41,434 bases of DNA from CAZXYS01 sp964645005 (GCA_964645005.1 CAZXYS010000037.1:1-41434), one strand, 5' to 3'; shown: positions 1 through 9,160, counted from the first letter of the stretch. The notes: generated by a model not told the origin, from the sequence alone. A program made the numbers and translations.

Positions 1-35
1 TGGGATATTGCATTAGAACAAATATAATCTTTTAT

Positions 36-150
36 TCCCCCTCATCCCCAGCCCTTCTTTCGGCGGGAGAAGGGTGGAAGAATTTCTTATTACTCTGAAA
101 GTCCCTTCTCCACTTGTGAGAAGGGGTTTAGGAATGAGGGAATTCTTCTA
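36..150. repeat. Dispersed intergenic repeat, inverted copy at 16640-16735
   Basis: This stretch carries the words CCCTTCTCCACTTG and GGTTTAGGAATGAGGG. The same sequence, with a few changes, is present in the opposite orientation at 16640-16735. It lies just beyond the 3' end of the aldehyde dehydrogenase gene. It has no open reading frame and is probably one of the short dispersed repeats that fill gaps in this genome. Confidence 0.7.
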
Positions 151-170
151 ATGTATCATCAGGGTTTATA

Positions 171-1529
171 CTAATCAACTACAACCGTCTTGATATTCAC
201 AAATTCATGAATACCAAACAAAGCTAATTCACGTCCATATCCCGAATCCTTGACACCACCGAACGGCAGCCTGGGATCAGATTTCACATTCGAGTTGACA
301 AAGCATGCTCCCGCCTGAAGTTCTTCCCGCGCTATTCGTTCTCCTCGCTCAAGGTTCTCAGTAAATACCGCTGCACCTAATCCAAACGAAGTATCATTCG
401 CCACCCTTATCGCTTCCTCTTCATCTTTCACCTTTATAATGGATGCAACGGGACCAAATATCTCCTCATCATAAGCAGGCATACCTTTCTTTACATTCGT
501 AAGAGCCGTCGGCGGATAGAAAGCGCCGTCACCTTCCGGCAGACAGCCCCCCGTCAGGATCTCAGCCCCCATGTCAATACTCATAGTCACCTGTTCGTTA
601 AGCTCCTCACGCAGATCGCTCCTAGCCTGCGGTCCCACTTGAACACTCTCATCCAGCGGATCACCCATCTTAAAGCTCTCCATCGTCCGCTTGTAAAGCT
701 CAATGAACTTATCATAAACGGATTCCACCACAATAAATCTCTTGGCTGCTATACAGCTCTGTCCCGAATTGATCAACCGTGCCGTAACGCAGGTATTCAC
801 GGTCTTTTCAATATCAGCATCTTCAAGTACTACGTAAGGATCGCTGCCTCCAAGCTCAAGCACCGTTTTCTTCAGCATGCTGCCGGCTTTCTCAGCAACT
901 TTCCTTCCTACAGGCGTACTGCCCGTAAGTGTCACAGCGACAACATCAGGATGCTCGATAACTTTTTCAACAGGTTTCGAACTTATCACCAGATTAGTGA
1001 ATAGATTATCCGGGAAGCCCGCTTCCTTAAAAACTTTTTCAATTTCCAGCGCACAGCCCATGGTATTGCTGGAGTGCTTCAGCAATCCGGCATTACCAGC
1101 CATCAAGGTCGGCGCCGCAAATCTGAAAACCTGCCAGAATGGGAAATTCCATGGCATTATTGCAAGCACAATTCCCTGCGGTTGAAATGTTACGCAGCTT
1201 TTCGTACTTTCCGTTTCAACAAACTGATCGGCTAGGTGCTTCTCAGCGTAGTAATCACACACCCAGGCGCATTTTTCAGCTTCCCCCATGCCCTGAGTTA
1301 TTGGCTTGCCCATCTCCTCAGCCATAAGTTCAGCTAATCCTCTTTTCCTTTCACGCATAATATTGCCTGCTTTGCGCATAAGATCAGCCCTTTTATTGAA
1401 GCTCGTTTTCCTCCATTTCAAATATGCTTCTTGTGTTTTTTTAATCTTTTCTTCGATTATCTCCGGAGAATCTTCCTGATATTCTCTAACTTTTTTACCT
1501 GTTGCAGGATTGATAATTTCAATACTCAT
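171..1529 (-). CDS. NAD(P)-dependent aldehyde dehydrogenase, succinate-semialdehyde dehydrogenase type
   Basis: A complete aldehyde dehydrogenase, about 452 residues from the ATG at 1529. An upstream TTG at 1553 adds eight residues but lacks a ribosome-binding site. Counting from that TTG, visible motifs are PWNFPFW (134-140), the cofactor-site lysine in LLKHSSN (159), the nucleotide-binding turn TGSTPVG (210-216), ELGGSDP (233-239) and the catalytic cysteine in GQSCIAAKR (267). The short length and LLKHSSN resemble the Sad/YneI-type succinate-semialdehyde dehydrogenases, which oxidise succinate semialdehyde to succinate in the cytoplasm. The exact aldehyde substrate is inferred from family resemblance. 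The gene stands alone: repeats lie downstream, and 650 bp of repeat-rich DNA separates it from the divergent propeller gene. Confidence 0.88.
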   Translation of the reverse strand: MSIEIINPATGKKVREYQEDSPEIIEEKIKKTQEAYLKWRKTSFNKRADLMRKAGNIMRERKRGLAELMAEEMGKPITQGMGEAEKCAWVCDYYAEKHLADQFVETESTKSCVTFQPQGIVLAIMPWNFPFWQVFRFAAPTLMAGNAGLLKHSSNTMGCALEIEKVFKEAGFPDNLFTNLVISSKPVEKVIEHPDVVAVTLTGSTPVGRKVAEKAGSMLKKTVLELGGSDPYVVLEDADIEKTVNTCVTARLINSGQSCIAAKRFIVVESVYDKFIELYKRTMESFKMGDPLDESVQVGPQARSDLREELNEQVTMSIDMGAEILTGGCLPEGDGAFYPPTALTNVKKGMPAYDEEIFGPVASIIKVKDEEEAIRVANDTSFGLGAAVFTENLERGERIAREELQAGACFVNSNVKSDPRLPFGGVKDSGYGRELALFGIHEFVNIKTVVVD

Positions 1530-1738
1530 AGCACTGTTCCAATTTATTGACAAATTTAATTTATAATAGACCCAATTATTTGCCTTACTTGCGGAAAGTT
1601 ATTTTTTTATCAAAGTGTAAATTAAAAAACGTCAACATTTTTCCAATATTTTGATATTGCCCGTATTTGAGCAAATAAAAAAAAGTTCTTTATTCCCCCT
1701 TAAAAATGGGGAGTGAAATAATTCTGCCCCCTTTACTT

Positions 1739-1790
1739 GTCATTCCTGCGAATGTCTTTAGATCCTGCTTTAGCGGGGCAGGAATCTTAT
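1739..1790. repeat. Dispersed hairpin repeat (copy 1) in a 650-bp gap
   Basis: The unit begins GTCATTCCTGCGAATGTC and contains CCTGCTTTAGC, which folds on a TTTA loop. A nearly identical copy lies at 19979-20028 and a degenerate one at 13608-13654. The rest of the 1530-2183 gap is low-complexity and repeat-like (runs such as CCCCCTTAGCAAAGTGGGG at about 1792-1810, and a CTCTCCCTTTGGGAGAG hairpin near 1833-1850). I see no gene in the gap. Confidence 0.75.
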
Positions 1791-2038
1791 TCCCCCTTAG
1801 CAAAGTGGGGACACAAAGGGGGTTGTATTTTCACTCTCTCCCTTTGGGAGAGGGCAGGGTGAGGGCATATTAGTATCTCGCTCCAGCGCTCCTGCGTTGG
1901 AACGAGACAAATGACTTTTCCGCGTCTAATCCACTCACTAATAAAAACAAAAAAACTTTGCAACCTTTCTACCAAAAATGTGTTAATTTGTATAGACACA
2001 AATTATTCATTTGAAACTTGAATAAGTTGTAAATATTT

Positions 2039-2112
2039 GCAACAAAGTGCTTTAGCACTTTGCAAGAGGTCTGATAATTAATAGCAGCAAGCTAAAGCTT
2101 GCTGTTGCAATT
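2039..2112. repeat. Composite double-hairpin repeat (copy 1)
   Basis: Two perfect hairpins are separated by about 22 bp. The first, CAAAGTGCTTTAGCACTTTG (2043-2062), has 8-bp arms and a TTTA loop. The second, CAGCAAGCTAAAGCTTGCTG (2085-2104), has 9-bp arms. A second copy lies at 16498-16575, the start of a third at 41417-41434, and a partial inverted second-hairpin copy near 6289-6312. The arrangement recalls REP/BIME-type elements. Confidence 0.8.
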
Positions 2113-2183
2113 GATTACAAGAATATGAATATATTTTATAAAACATTCGGTATAAAAGTACATGTTAAAATCAGGGTAATATC

Positions 2184-3407
2184 ATGCTAAAAAAATCATT
2201 CATAATGCTAATCGCACTACTCATGCCTATACTGGCAAGCGCAGAGAACGGGGATACGCTGTGGACAAAGAGACTGTCTGGTTCTCATGCAGCCGTACAT
2301 CCTAACTCCCAGGTCATAGCCATCGGCGGCGATGCTGTCTATATCTTGGATATTGAGACCGGTGAGGAGATAAAACGATATGAGGGAGTAACTGTTGGTA
2401 ATGGATTAGAGTTCTCAAAGACAGGTAAATACCTTGCTTTCGCTAATGAAGATGCTTTGAGGGTGGTGGATTTTGAGACAGATGAAATAATGTTGGATAA
2501 AAAAAATCCTTTGAGTGTAAGAGCTTTTACAATTTCCCCTGATGAGAGATTTGTTGTAACCTGTATTGGAAGTGGAATGGGAGTATATGACATACAAGCA
2601 GGAAAAGCTGTAAATTCATTTGGTCACATGACCTCTCCCGATGAATTTAGCTACTATCATCCCATAGGTGATGTACAATACAGCCCCGACGGAAAATACA
2701 TAGCCTACAGCGCTACGGACTCGCTTAGGTTTTTGAATACCGAAACATGGGAAATATCGGATTTTAAGATACCTAATAATGCCAGCGGTCCTGTGAAGTA
2801 TTCCCCTGATGGGAGGTATTTGGGGTATTTGAAAAATGCTGATGAAGATCATGTCGTAGTTATTGATTTGGATACAAAGGAAATTATCTATAAAACTAAA
2901 AGTTATTCTTCATTTTTTGATTTTAGTCCTGATAGTAAGTATTTATATAGAGACGTAGGAACAGAAGTTGATATTATTGATTTAGCAAGTAATAAATTAA
3001 TTTACTTTTATGAAGATCCATTGATTGACAATTATTTCCAAGATTTTGAAATTTCTAAAGATTTTCAATATGCTGTAGGAAATCAAAGTCGATATGTATT
3101 AGTATTCCCAATAACCTGGACATCAATCCAAGAAGATATGGGACTTATAGAAGGATTAAACTATTCCTATCCCAATCCGGCAGGAAATACTCTTAACATT
3201 GAATTTAATCTGTTAGAACCATCAAATGTAAAAATCGAATTAGTCGATTTAAATGGAGCGCTGATTAAATCAATTACTGATGGTTTTATGGATGCGGGCG
3301 AGCAGCATCTTAGCGCAGACATTTCAGCTATACCATCAGGAACGTATATCCTGAGATTAACAATAGGAGGAAAGACTTACACGGAAAAGATCATAGTAAG
3401 CTATTGA
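2184..3407 (+). CDS. Secreted beta-propeller (WD40/YVTN-like) protein with T9SS sorting domain
   Basis: 407 residues. Residues 1-20 form a typical signal peptide ending at ASA. Residues 25-310 contain repeated propeller blades with recurring YSPDGKYIAY / YSPDGRYLGY / FSPDSKYLY words, as in WD40-like and YVTN propellers. The last 80 residues, beginning SYPNPAGNTLNIEF and ending KIIVSY, match the type A T9SS C-terminal sorting domain. The protein is therefore expected to cross the outer membrane through the type IX system and be surface-attached or released. No enzymatic motif is visible, so binding or scaffolding is the most that can be inferred. It is followed 81 bp later by the DUF3108 gene on the same strand. 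Confidence 0.85.
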   Translation: MLKKSFIMLIALLMPILASAENGDTLWTKRLSGSHAAVHPNSQVIAIGGDAVYILDIETGEEIKRYEGVTVGNGLEFSKTGKYLAFANEDALRVVDFETDEIMLDKKNPLSVRAFTISPDERFVVTCIGSGMGVYDIQAGKAVNSFGHMTSPDEFSYYHPIGDVQYSPDGKYIAYSATDSLRFLNTETWEISDFKIPNNASGPVKYSPDGRYLGYLKNADEDHVVVIDLDTKEIIYKTKSYSSFFDFSPDSKYLYRDVGTEVDIIDLASNKLIYFYEDPLIDNYFQDFEISKDFQYAVGNQSRYVLVFPITWTSIQEDMGLIEGLNYSYPNPAGNTLNIEFNLLEPSNVKIELVDLNGALIKSITDGFMDAGEQHLSADISAIPSGTYILRLTIGGKTYTEKIIVSY

Positions 3408-3488
3408 AATATATATATTAATAACTGTTTTAAGTATAGATTTTAATAATATTCATGCCCTGTTTGAACAAATATGGAGGTTAAAGTT

Positions 3489-4292
3489 TTGAACAAAAAT
3501 CCTGTAATTTTTTTATTAATAGTTATTTCTATTTTAATCCTAATCCCTGATAAAATCTCTACTTCCGCCAATTCAGTCATTTCATCAGGCGAGGTGCTTG
3601 AATACGAAGTCTCATACCTTGGTGTGCCGCTTGCTAAGATAAAAGTAGTTAACGAAGGCTCGGTAAACCTTTACGGCAGACCCCGCCACAAAGTAAAAAC
3701 TTATATAAACACTTATTCCCATGTACCTATGGTCGATGTTAACGCCATCTTCGAAAGCTGGTTCGACCGCGCTTACGGCTATTCCGTACAGTTCGTAAGG
3801 AATCTGAAGCTCGGCGAAAACAACTGGGAATACCAGAAAGTTACCTTCGATTACAGCCAAAATAGAATCGATAATAAAAAGTGGGTAAAAAAGAAGCTGA
3901 TGCACCACTCCACAAGTAAATTCAGCGAAGGCAGGCGATTCCACGATCCGCTCGCTCTTTTCTTTGCTGCGAGAAAACTCGCAAGAGAGAAAAAATCTAC
4001 TTCTATCCCGACATTTTTCGATCACGAGCCATTTTTCACATGGATAAAATGCCCGGGGAAAAAAGAAAATATCAAGGTGAGTAATATTGACGACCCGGTC
4101 AGGACAATATACATGAAAGGCAAAGCCAACTGGTCCGCAGGCTACGGAATGAAGGGCGAAGTCGAGGGCTGGCTGACTGACGATGCGGCAGCAGTCCCGG
4201 TTAAAGGCAAAATCGACTTTATTATAGGCAAAATAACAGTGAATCTTGTAAAATGGAATAAAAACGAGTGGAGTATGCCAGTAGTAAAATAA
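3489..4292 (+). CDS. DUF3108 family exported protein
   Basis: 267 residues from a TTG at 3489. The upstream in-frame ATG at 3474 is unlikely because the Shine-Dalgarno sequence GGAGG (3476-3480) overlaps it and sits 8 nt before the TTG. The N-terminus (FLLIVISILILIP) is a hydrophobic signal or anchor segment. The following SGEVLEYEVSYLGVPLAKIKV is typical of the N-terminal strand region of DUF3108, a family of periplasmic or outer-membrane-associated beta-rich proteins of unknown function. The remainder is beta-rich and ends in basic and tryptophan-containing strands. It could be co-transcribed with the upstream propeller gene. Function is not assigned. Confidence 0.75.
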   Translation: MNKNPVIFLLIVISILILIPDKISTSANSVISSGEVLEYEVSYLGVPLAKIKVVNEGSVNLYGRPRHKVKTYINTYSHVPMVDVNAIFESWFDRAYGYSVQFVRNLKLGENNWEYQKVTFDYSQNRIDNKKWVKKKLMHHSTSKFSEGRRFHDPLALFFAARKLAREKKSTSIPTFFDHEPFFTWIKCPGKKENIKVSNIDDPVRTIYMKGKANWSAGYGMKGEVEGWLTDDAAAVPVKGKIDFIIGKITVNLVKWNKNEWSMPVVK

Positions 4293-4346
4293 TGAAACTG
4301 ATTATAAACAAATAAGCTAAATTTTTAACAGATACAGGAAATAATG

Positions 4347-4380
4347 AATAATAAAAACAAAAAACAAACGTTTTATTATT
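4347..4380 (+). promoter_or_regulatory. All-A/U hairpin in the leader of the RRM gene
   Basis: AATAATAAAA (4347-4356) is exactly complementary to TTTTATTATT (4371-4380) across a 14-nt A-rich loop. It lies 55 bases before the RRM start codon. An A/U-only stem would melt easily, so temperature-dependent folding is conceivable but unproven. It could also be part of the promoter rather than the transcript. Confidence 0.35.
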
Positions 4381-4435
4381 TCACGGCAGAGAATAATTAC
4401 TAAATTCTCGATTATAACATGAAGGACTTATTATT

Positions 4436-4708
4436 ATGAATATCTACGTAGGTAACATCCCTTATACCACTGATGAACAAGAACTCAGTGAACTTTTCGA
4501 ACAGTTCGGTGAAGTTTACTCTGTTAAGATCTTAACTGATCGCGAAACAGGTAGACCAAGAGGCTTCGGATTTGTCGAAATGGAACAGAATGGCGGACGC
4601 CAGGCTATCGAAGAACTCAATGAATATGAGATGAATGAGAGAAAACTGGTTGTCAACGAAGCCAGAGAAAAACGCGACAAAAGAAGCAATTTCAAAAAAA
4701 GATATTAA
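4436..4708 (+). CDS. RRM-domain RNA-binding protein
   Basis: A 90-residue protein that is essentially one RNA recognition motif. RNP-2 is IYVGNI (3-8) and RNP-1 is RGFGFVEM (42-49), with the intervening DRETGRPRGFGF typical of bacterial single-RRM proteins. The aromatic side chains of RNP-1 and RNP-2 stack on single-stranded RNA. The C-terminal tail (EKRDKRSNFKKRY) is strongly basic. Bacterial relatives, such as the cyanobacterial Rbp proteins, are often cold-induced RNA chaperones; that role here is inferred. The gene is monocistronic, with about 140 bp of leader region containing an A/U hairpin and a strong terminator at 4794-4830. Confidence 0.93.
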   Translation: MNIYVGNIPYTTDEQELSELFEQFGEVYSVKILTDRETGRPRGFGFVEMEQNGGRQAIEELNEYEMNERKLVVNEAREKRDKRSNFKKRY

Positions 4709-4793
4709 TTATTCCTAAATTTACCGGAAATTTGTTGATTTCATTCTCTGCCGCATCAGCAAATTCCGGATCTCCGGAGATAATTAATTACTT

Positions 4794-4830
4794 AAAAAGG
4801 CAGTTCCGATTTCTCGGGGTTGCCTTTTTT
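4794..4830 (+). terminator. Intrinsic terminator after the RRM gene
   Basis: AAAAAGGCA (4794-4802) pairs with TGCCTTTTT (4821-4829), and the right arm runs into a T tract. The A tract on the left side means it could also act in the opposite direction. A second hairpin built from CCGGAAATTTG and CAAATTCCGG (about 4722-4770) precedes it. Confidence 0.75.
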
Positions 4831-4914
4831 AATTGATCTTCTAAAATAAACCGAAATATTCTTATTTTTGAAATCAATAGAAATAATAAAAATAAACCAG
4901 AAATAGCATGTATT

Positions 4915-6246
4915 ATGAATGTCCTTAAATTCGGCGGCGCGGTCTTAAAAACACCTGATGGCTTTGAAAAAATGGCTGAAATTATTTCCGGCACTAAGGA
5001 TGAACCCCTACTGATAATTATTTCGGCATTTTCCAAAGCTACCAGCAAATTAAAAAATGCTGCCATAACTGCGGAACAGGACGATGATATGAAAGCTCTG
5101 TCAATAGTCAAGGGAATCGTCGATGAATACAGGTTCTTCGCCGATAAAATCATATCAAATAAAGACATTTCCAACGCTTTGAATCAGGTTTTCGAAGAGG
5201 GTGAAGATAAGATAGGCGGATACATCAGGGGCGTCAATATTACAAGAGAATTAACCCCGCGAACATTGGACGCTATCCTCAGCTTCGGTGAATATTTCGC
5301 TCTGCACACCGTACATCACTTCTTGCAGGAAAAAGGTATGGATATCCGCTGTATAGACTCCACTTCGATTCTCGTCAGCAACTCGAATTACGGTAATGCC
5401 GATCCACTAATCGACCTGACAAATGAAAAAGTCGAAAAGATCCTCAAACCTGCTTTGAATAAGCACGGTAAAGTCGTCACTCAGGGCTTTGTAGCAATGG
5501 ACACAAAAGGCGAAGTTACAACTATGGGCATCGAGAGTTCAAATCTAACCGCCACTTTGCTTGCGGGTCTTCTCGGAGCAAAAAGCATCACCTTTTATAC
5601 TGATGTTCCCGGCATCTGCAATTCCGATCCAAAGCTCACCGAAAATCCAAAGACAATAAACACAATAAATTACGATGATGCTTATAATCTGGCAGCACGC
5701 GGCTTAAAATTGATCTATCCGCCAATGATAGATCTGGCAAGAAAATATAGTCTGGAACTTATTTACAGTTCCGCTTTTGATATTAGCACAGGTTCAACTA
5801 CCATCAATAACGGACGCAGTTCCACTCTACCGACCACCATCATTCTTAGACAAAATCTTAATCTTTTCATATATTCTTTCAGAGAATTTTCCGGGCGAAA
5901 AGAATTTCAAAAAAAATTCACTCAGTTTTTAAATCTGAATTCAAATGAATTTTACTTTGATTCCGCAGCAGATTCCTTACTGATCCTAACGGAAAAAAAC
6001 AAACTTGCAATTGATCCTGAAATTGAATCAAAAAATATCCGGAATATCTCCTCCATTAGTTTGGTTAATCTTGAAAATTACATGTTTCTAAACTTAACTA
6101 AATCACTCAAAAAACACATAGACAAAAATCATATTTACGGTATTTATTTCTACCCCGAAAAAAGACTTGCTAACTTGATCGTTTCAGGTGAAATTGATCA
6201 ACAGATCATAAAAGTAATCTCCGAATTACCAAATAGAAAACTTTAA
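4915..6246 (+). CDS. lysC: Aspartate kinase (divergent active site)
   Basis: 443 residues. The N-terminal amino-acid kinase fold runs from about 1 to 295: KFGGAVL (5-11), SAFSKATSKL (37-46), RELTPRTLDAILSFGE (111-126), and YTDVPGICNSDPK (228-240). The remaining 150 residues resemble a weakly conserved pair of ACT regulatory domains. The enzyme normally phosphorylates aspartate as the first step to lysine, threonine, methionine and diaminopimelate. Two positions are unusual: KFGGA replaces the usual KFGGT, and TMGIESSN (203-210) stands where most family members have TLGRGGSD, so the catalytic aspartate position carries Asn210. It may be a lineage-specific variant, or a paralogue with altered activity. 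Neighbours give no pathway context. Confidence 0.8.
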   Translation: MNVLKFGGAVLKTPDGFEKMAEIISGTKDEPLLIIISAFSKATSKLKNAAITAEQDDDMKALSIVKGIVDEYRFFADKIISNKDISNALNQVFEEGEDKIGGYIRGVNITRELTPRTLDAILSFGEYFALHTVHHFLQEKGMDIRCIDSTSILVSNSNYGNADPLIDLTNEKVEKILKPALNKHGKVVTQGFVAMDTKGEVTTMGIESSNLTATLLAGLLGAKSITFYTDVPGICNSDPKLTENPKTINTINYDDAYNLAARGLKLIYPPMIDLARKYSLELIYSSAFDISTGSTTINNGRSSTLPTTIILRQNLNLFIYSFREFSGRKEFQKKFTQFLNLNSNEFYFDSAADSLLILTEKNKLAIDPEIESKNIRNISSISLVNLENYMFLNLTKSLKKHIDKNHIYGIYFYPEKRLANLIVSGEIDQQIIKVISELPNRKL

Positions 6247-6282
6247 ACTTATATTTTCTTCCGAGAGCATAAATCACAGAAA

Positions 6283-6475
6283 AAATTTGCAACAGCAATC
6301 TTTAGCTTGCTGCCACACTGTCCCGTCGGTTGAGGCTGCCGACGAAAACCAGGGAAACGTCATCTAAGCGCAGCGAAAAATCCAGTGCCGACGCGCATCC
6401 TGGATCCTTCATTCCGATTCGTTCCGTTAGGAATGAGGCTTTTGAGCCGCCTCCATTTAGGGATAAGGGGGGCTT
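6283..6475. repeat. Repeat-filled gap between lysC and rfaE1
   Basis: The 308-bp gap contains an inverted partial copy of the second hairpin of the composite repeat (GCAACAGCAATCTTTAGC, about 6289-6306). It also holds pieces shared with other gaps, such as ACTGTCCCGTCGG, TCTAAGCGCAGCGA and GGATCCTTCATTCC. No open reading frame with a ribosome-binding site was seen. TAATTTTG at 6531-6538 is a possible -7 element for rfaE1, without a good -33 partner. Confidence 0.5.
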
Positions 6476-6554
6476 CTAATGAAATATCCGGGATTAATAT
6501 TATTACTTCCGATTTTTTATTAATTTTGTAATTTTACTGATATCGGAAGAATAA

Positions 6555-7553
6555 ATGCAAAATATATCACATACGCGGGCACGGGAAATTATAGACAACT
6601 GCAAAGACAAAACCATCGCAGTCATAGGGGATGTCATGCTCGACAGATACTTCTGGGGCTCCGTCACGAGGATCTCCCCTGAATCGCCTGTTCCGGTGAT
6701 TGACCTCGAAGAAGAGACCTTCCACCTCGGCGGCGCAGCAAATGTAGCCAACAATTTAAAAACTCTCGGAGTTATCCCGCTGCTTTGCGGTGTTATCGGC
6801 AATGACAACTCGGGCGGGCAATTCAATTCAGCGGCTAATGAGACCGGCATTAAAACCGATGGACTCTACAAAGATAAAACCAGACCCACAACTGTCAAAA
6901 CAAGAATTATAGGAAACAATCAACAGATAACCAGGCTCGACAAAGAAGTCCGCAGCCCGATAAGTGTGGAAGGCGAAGAGTTCATACTCAATGCTCTCAA
7001 AAAACAGAAAAACTTAAGCGGCATCATTTTCGAGGATTATAACAAAGGCACCATCACAAAAAATTTAATTAAAAGCGTTGTCGACTTTGCCGGAGTAAAC
7101 TCTATCCCTGTTTTCGTCGACCCCAAATTCGAAAATTTCTTTGAATATAAAGATGTCACTGTATTCAAACCGAATAAAAAAGAAGCCTTCCATGCACTGG
7201 GATTAAACTATTCCGATCATAAAGATTATGACCTCGTCGGCAAACTGCTTCTTGAAAAACTTAACGCTTCTTATGTACTGCTAACACTTGGCAAAGAAGG
7301 GATGATGCTGTTCGAGCAGGGACGTAAGGTTTACTCAGTACCCGCCCGCACCCGCCAGGTATCCGATGTTTCCGGCGCCGGCGACACTACTATCGCTGCA
7401 TTCGCAGCCTTTTATGCCGGCAGCGCTGATATTCTTGAGTCTGCCGCACTTGCCAATTATGCCGCAGGCGTCGTATGCGAATCCCCCGGCATTGTACCCA
7501 TCAAAATTGAAAAACTGATCGAGACAGTAAAGAGAAACCATGTAAATGAATAA
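6555..7553 (+). CDS. rfaE1: D-glycero-beta-D-manno-heptose-7-phosphate kinase
   Basis: 332 residues, the PfkB/ribokinase-fold heptose-7-phosphate kinase that makes heptose-1,7-bisphosphate for ADP-heptose and LPS inner-core synthesis. Evidence is the very characteristic N-terminus IAVIGDVMLDRYFWG (21-35), SPESPVPV (41-48), the HLGGAANVANNL substrate loop (57-68), and the PfkB signature DVSGAGDTTIAAFAAF with catalytic Asp277. The length matches the single-domain RfaE1/HldA form; the nucleotidyltransferase domain of HldE is absent, so a separate rfaE2 is expected elsewhere. The 3' end lies 6 bp from the 3' end of the convergent terminase gene. Confidence 0.92.
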   Translation: MQNISHTRAREIIDNCKDKTIAVIGDVMLDRYFWGSVTRISPESPVPVIDLEEETFHLGGAANVANNLKTLGVIPLLCGVIGNDNSGGQFNSAANETGIKTDGLYKDKTRPTTVKTRIIGNNQQITRLDKEVRSPISVEGEEFILNALKKQKNLSGIIFEDYNKGTITKNLIKSVVDFAGVNSIPVFVDPKFENFFEYKDVTVFKPNKKEAFHALGLNYSDHKDYDLVGKLLLEKLNASYVLLTLGKEGMMLFEQGRKVYSVPARTRQVSDVSGAGDTTIAAFAAFYAGSADILESAALANYAAGVVCESPGIVPIKIEKLIETVKRNHVNE

Positions 7554-7559
7554 GCTCTA

Positions 7560-9026
7560 TTAAAAATCTTTAGCTATTCCACCGCCGCCGAATATCTTTG
7601 CTCCCACAGGCGAAACATCGCTTACCGGCTGCACCAGATCGGCAATATACGCAAAAGCATCAACCTGATCGTCATGCTTCCCGTTTGGGAAAGCCAGCAG
7701 TTCATCTTCAAAATCCTGCAGCCAGGGGGCATCCTTCCGAAAATACACCATATATGATTCCATTCGCGCCTGCATCGCCAGGCTGCGGCTCACTTTATCC
7801 TTTTTTGCGAGTAACTTTCTTACCCTCAGTCCTTCTCTCATAGCCGATTGAATCAGGGACACCTGATACTGCACACTTTCGACACCTATAATGTCCGGAT
7901 TATAGCGGTTCTGAATATTTTTCAGCAAATTCATATGGGCAGCACCCTCAAACCTTTCCCGAATCACATTCAATATCAGAATATCCTTATCCGGTGTCAA
8001 AGCAAATACAACTATTACCGTATAATCCGAACGCTCTCCGGTCGCAGCCGCTAAATCGACAGTTGCCATTATCCTACAAGACTGATCCCATATCTTCTGC
8101 TCGCCGGATTTGCCCTTTAGATAAAAAATACTTCCGTCATGGCTGAAGTATTGGAAGAATTTCCGTTTGAATATGCCGCCGCCCGCAGGAGATGGATTCT
8201 GCTGATATAGACTCGAAAACCAATACGAGCCTAGTTCTTTTTTAACCTCCTGTAAATATTTCCATGAATATCTATCGCTCCATAACGGCTGATTTGGTCC
8301 TCTGCCCAGTATATCCCCGGGTCCCGATATTGCCGGCATCTTCACAACTTCCCATTTGTTTTCATTGTCATCTTCATTCATTTTTAGGATGCGTCCGCAC
8401 AAGTCATCCTCATGCCAGCGCGTCATGATAAGCACTATTATTCCACCCGGCTCCAACCGCGTGAAAGCTGTTGCCCTGTACCACTCCCACAATTTTTCCC
8501 GATAAACAGGGCTGTTAGCTTCCGCATCATTCTTCACCGGATCGTCAATAATGAGAAGATCGGCGCCCTTCCCGGTTATCGAACCGCCCGCCCCGGCGCA
8601 GCTCATACCGCCTTCACATCCTTCTATCCTGAAATTATTTACCGCCCGCGAGGAAGGATCAAGCCTGATTCCGAAATAGTCTTCGCCAAATTCATCAATC
8701 AAATCCCGCACTTTCATACCCCACGAAGACGCAAATTCAGCGCCGTAGCTTATCAGGATAATCCTGTTATCCGGGAAATTCCCCAGATACCAGACAGGGA
8801 AATATTTTGATGTAAGCTCCGATTTCCCATGCCGCGGCGGCATATTTATCATTACTCGTTTGATAATTCCGCACGCAGCGCTTAGAAGCTTCTCGTCGAG
8901 ATAATTCAGATGAGGTACGTACACCCACCTGCCGCCGCTTATTTCATGTGCAAACGTAGCCGGTGAGCTTATCGCGAGATGCTTAAATCCTTTTAATTCT
9001 ACATTGTCATGTTTTTCAGCGGTCAT
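7560..9026 (-). CDS. Phage terminase large subunit (orphan, intact)
   Basis: 488 residues and apparently complete. The ATPase half shows Walker A MPPRHGKSE (62-70), Walker B LLIIDD (157-162) and the coupling/motor motif LIMTRWHEDD (199-208). The C-terminal RNase H-like nuclease half shows ATVDLAAATG with Asp324, GVES with Glu383, and KHDDQVDAFAYI with Asp452/453/456, the acidic metal-binding cluster. In phages this enzyme cuts concatemeric DNA and pumps it into the procapsid. The family looks like the Terminase_6 / psiM2 ORF9 type. No portal, capsid, protease or tail gene is visible on either side; its neighbours are rfaE1 (convergent, 6-bp gap) and a divergent coiled-coil gene. All key residues are retained, which argues against long pseudogenisation. 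Confidence 0.93.
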   Translation of the reverse strand: MTAEKHDNVELKGFKHLAISSPATFAHEISGGRWVYVPHLNYLDEKLLSAACGIIKRVMINMPPRHGKSELTSKYFPVWYLGNFPDNRIILISYGAEFASSWGMKVRDLIDEFGEDYFGIRLDPSSRAVNNFRIEGCEGGMSCAGAGGSITGKGADLLIIDDPVKNDAEANSPVYREKLWEWYRATAFTRLEPGGIIVLIMTRWHEDDLCGRILKMNEDDNENKWEVVKMPAISGPGDILGRGPNQPLWSDRYSWKYLQEVKKELGSYWFSSLYQQNPSPAGGGIFKRKFFQYFSHDGSIFYLKGKSGEQKIWDQSCRIMATVDLAAATGERSDYTVIVVFALTPDKDILILNVIRERFEGAAHMNLLKNIQNRYNPDIIGVESVQYQVSLIQSAMREGLRVRKLLAKKDKVSRSLAMQARMESYMVYFRKDAPWLQDFEDELLAFPNGKHDDQVDAFAYIADLVQPVSDVSPVGAKIFGGGGIAKDF

Positions 9027-9160
9027 TGATCCTCATTTTCAATAATTAAAACACAATTTTCCTAAAAATACACAGGCTAAAACGCATTATCAAATAAACT
9101 ATCTAAATACTATTTAAAAAACGTATAAAAACCATTTTTATATATTTTTTATACCGTTTA

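Noticed and set aside
1530..2183. Repeats considered as a CRISPR array
   Set aside because: There are no regularly spaced identical direct repeats; the units are single hairpin elements from different dispersed families, and no cas genes are present.
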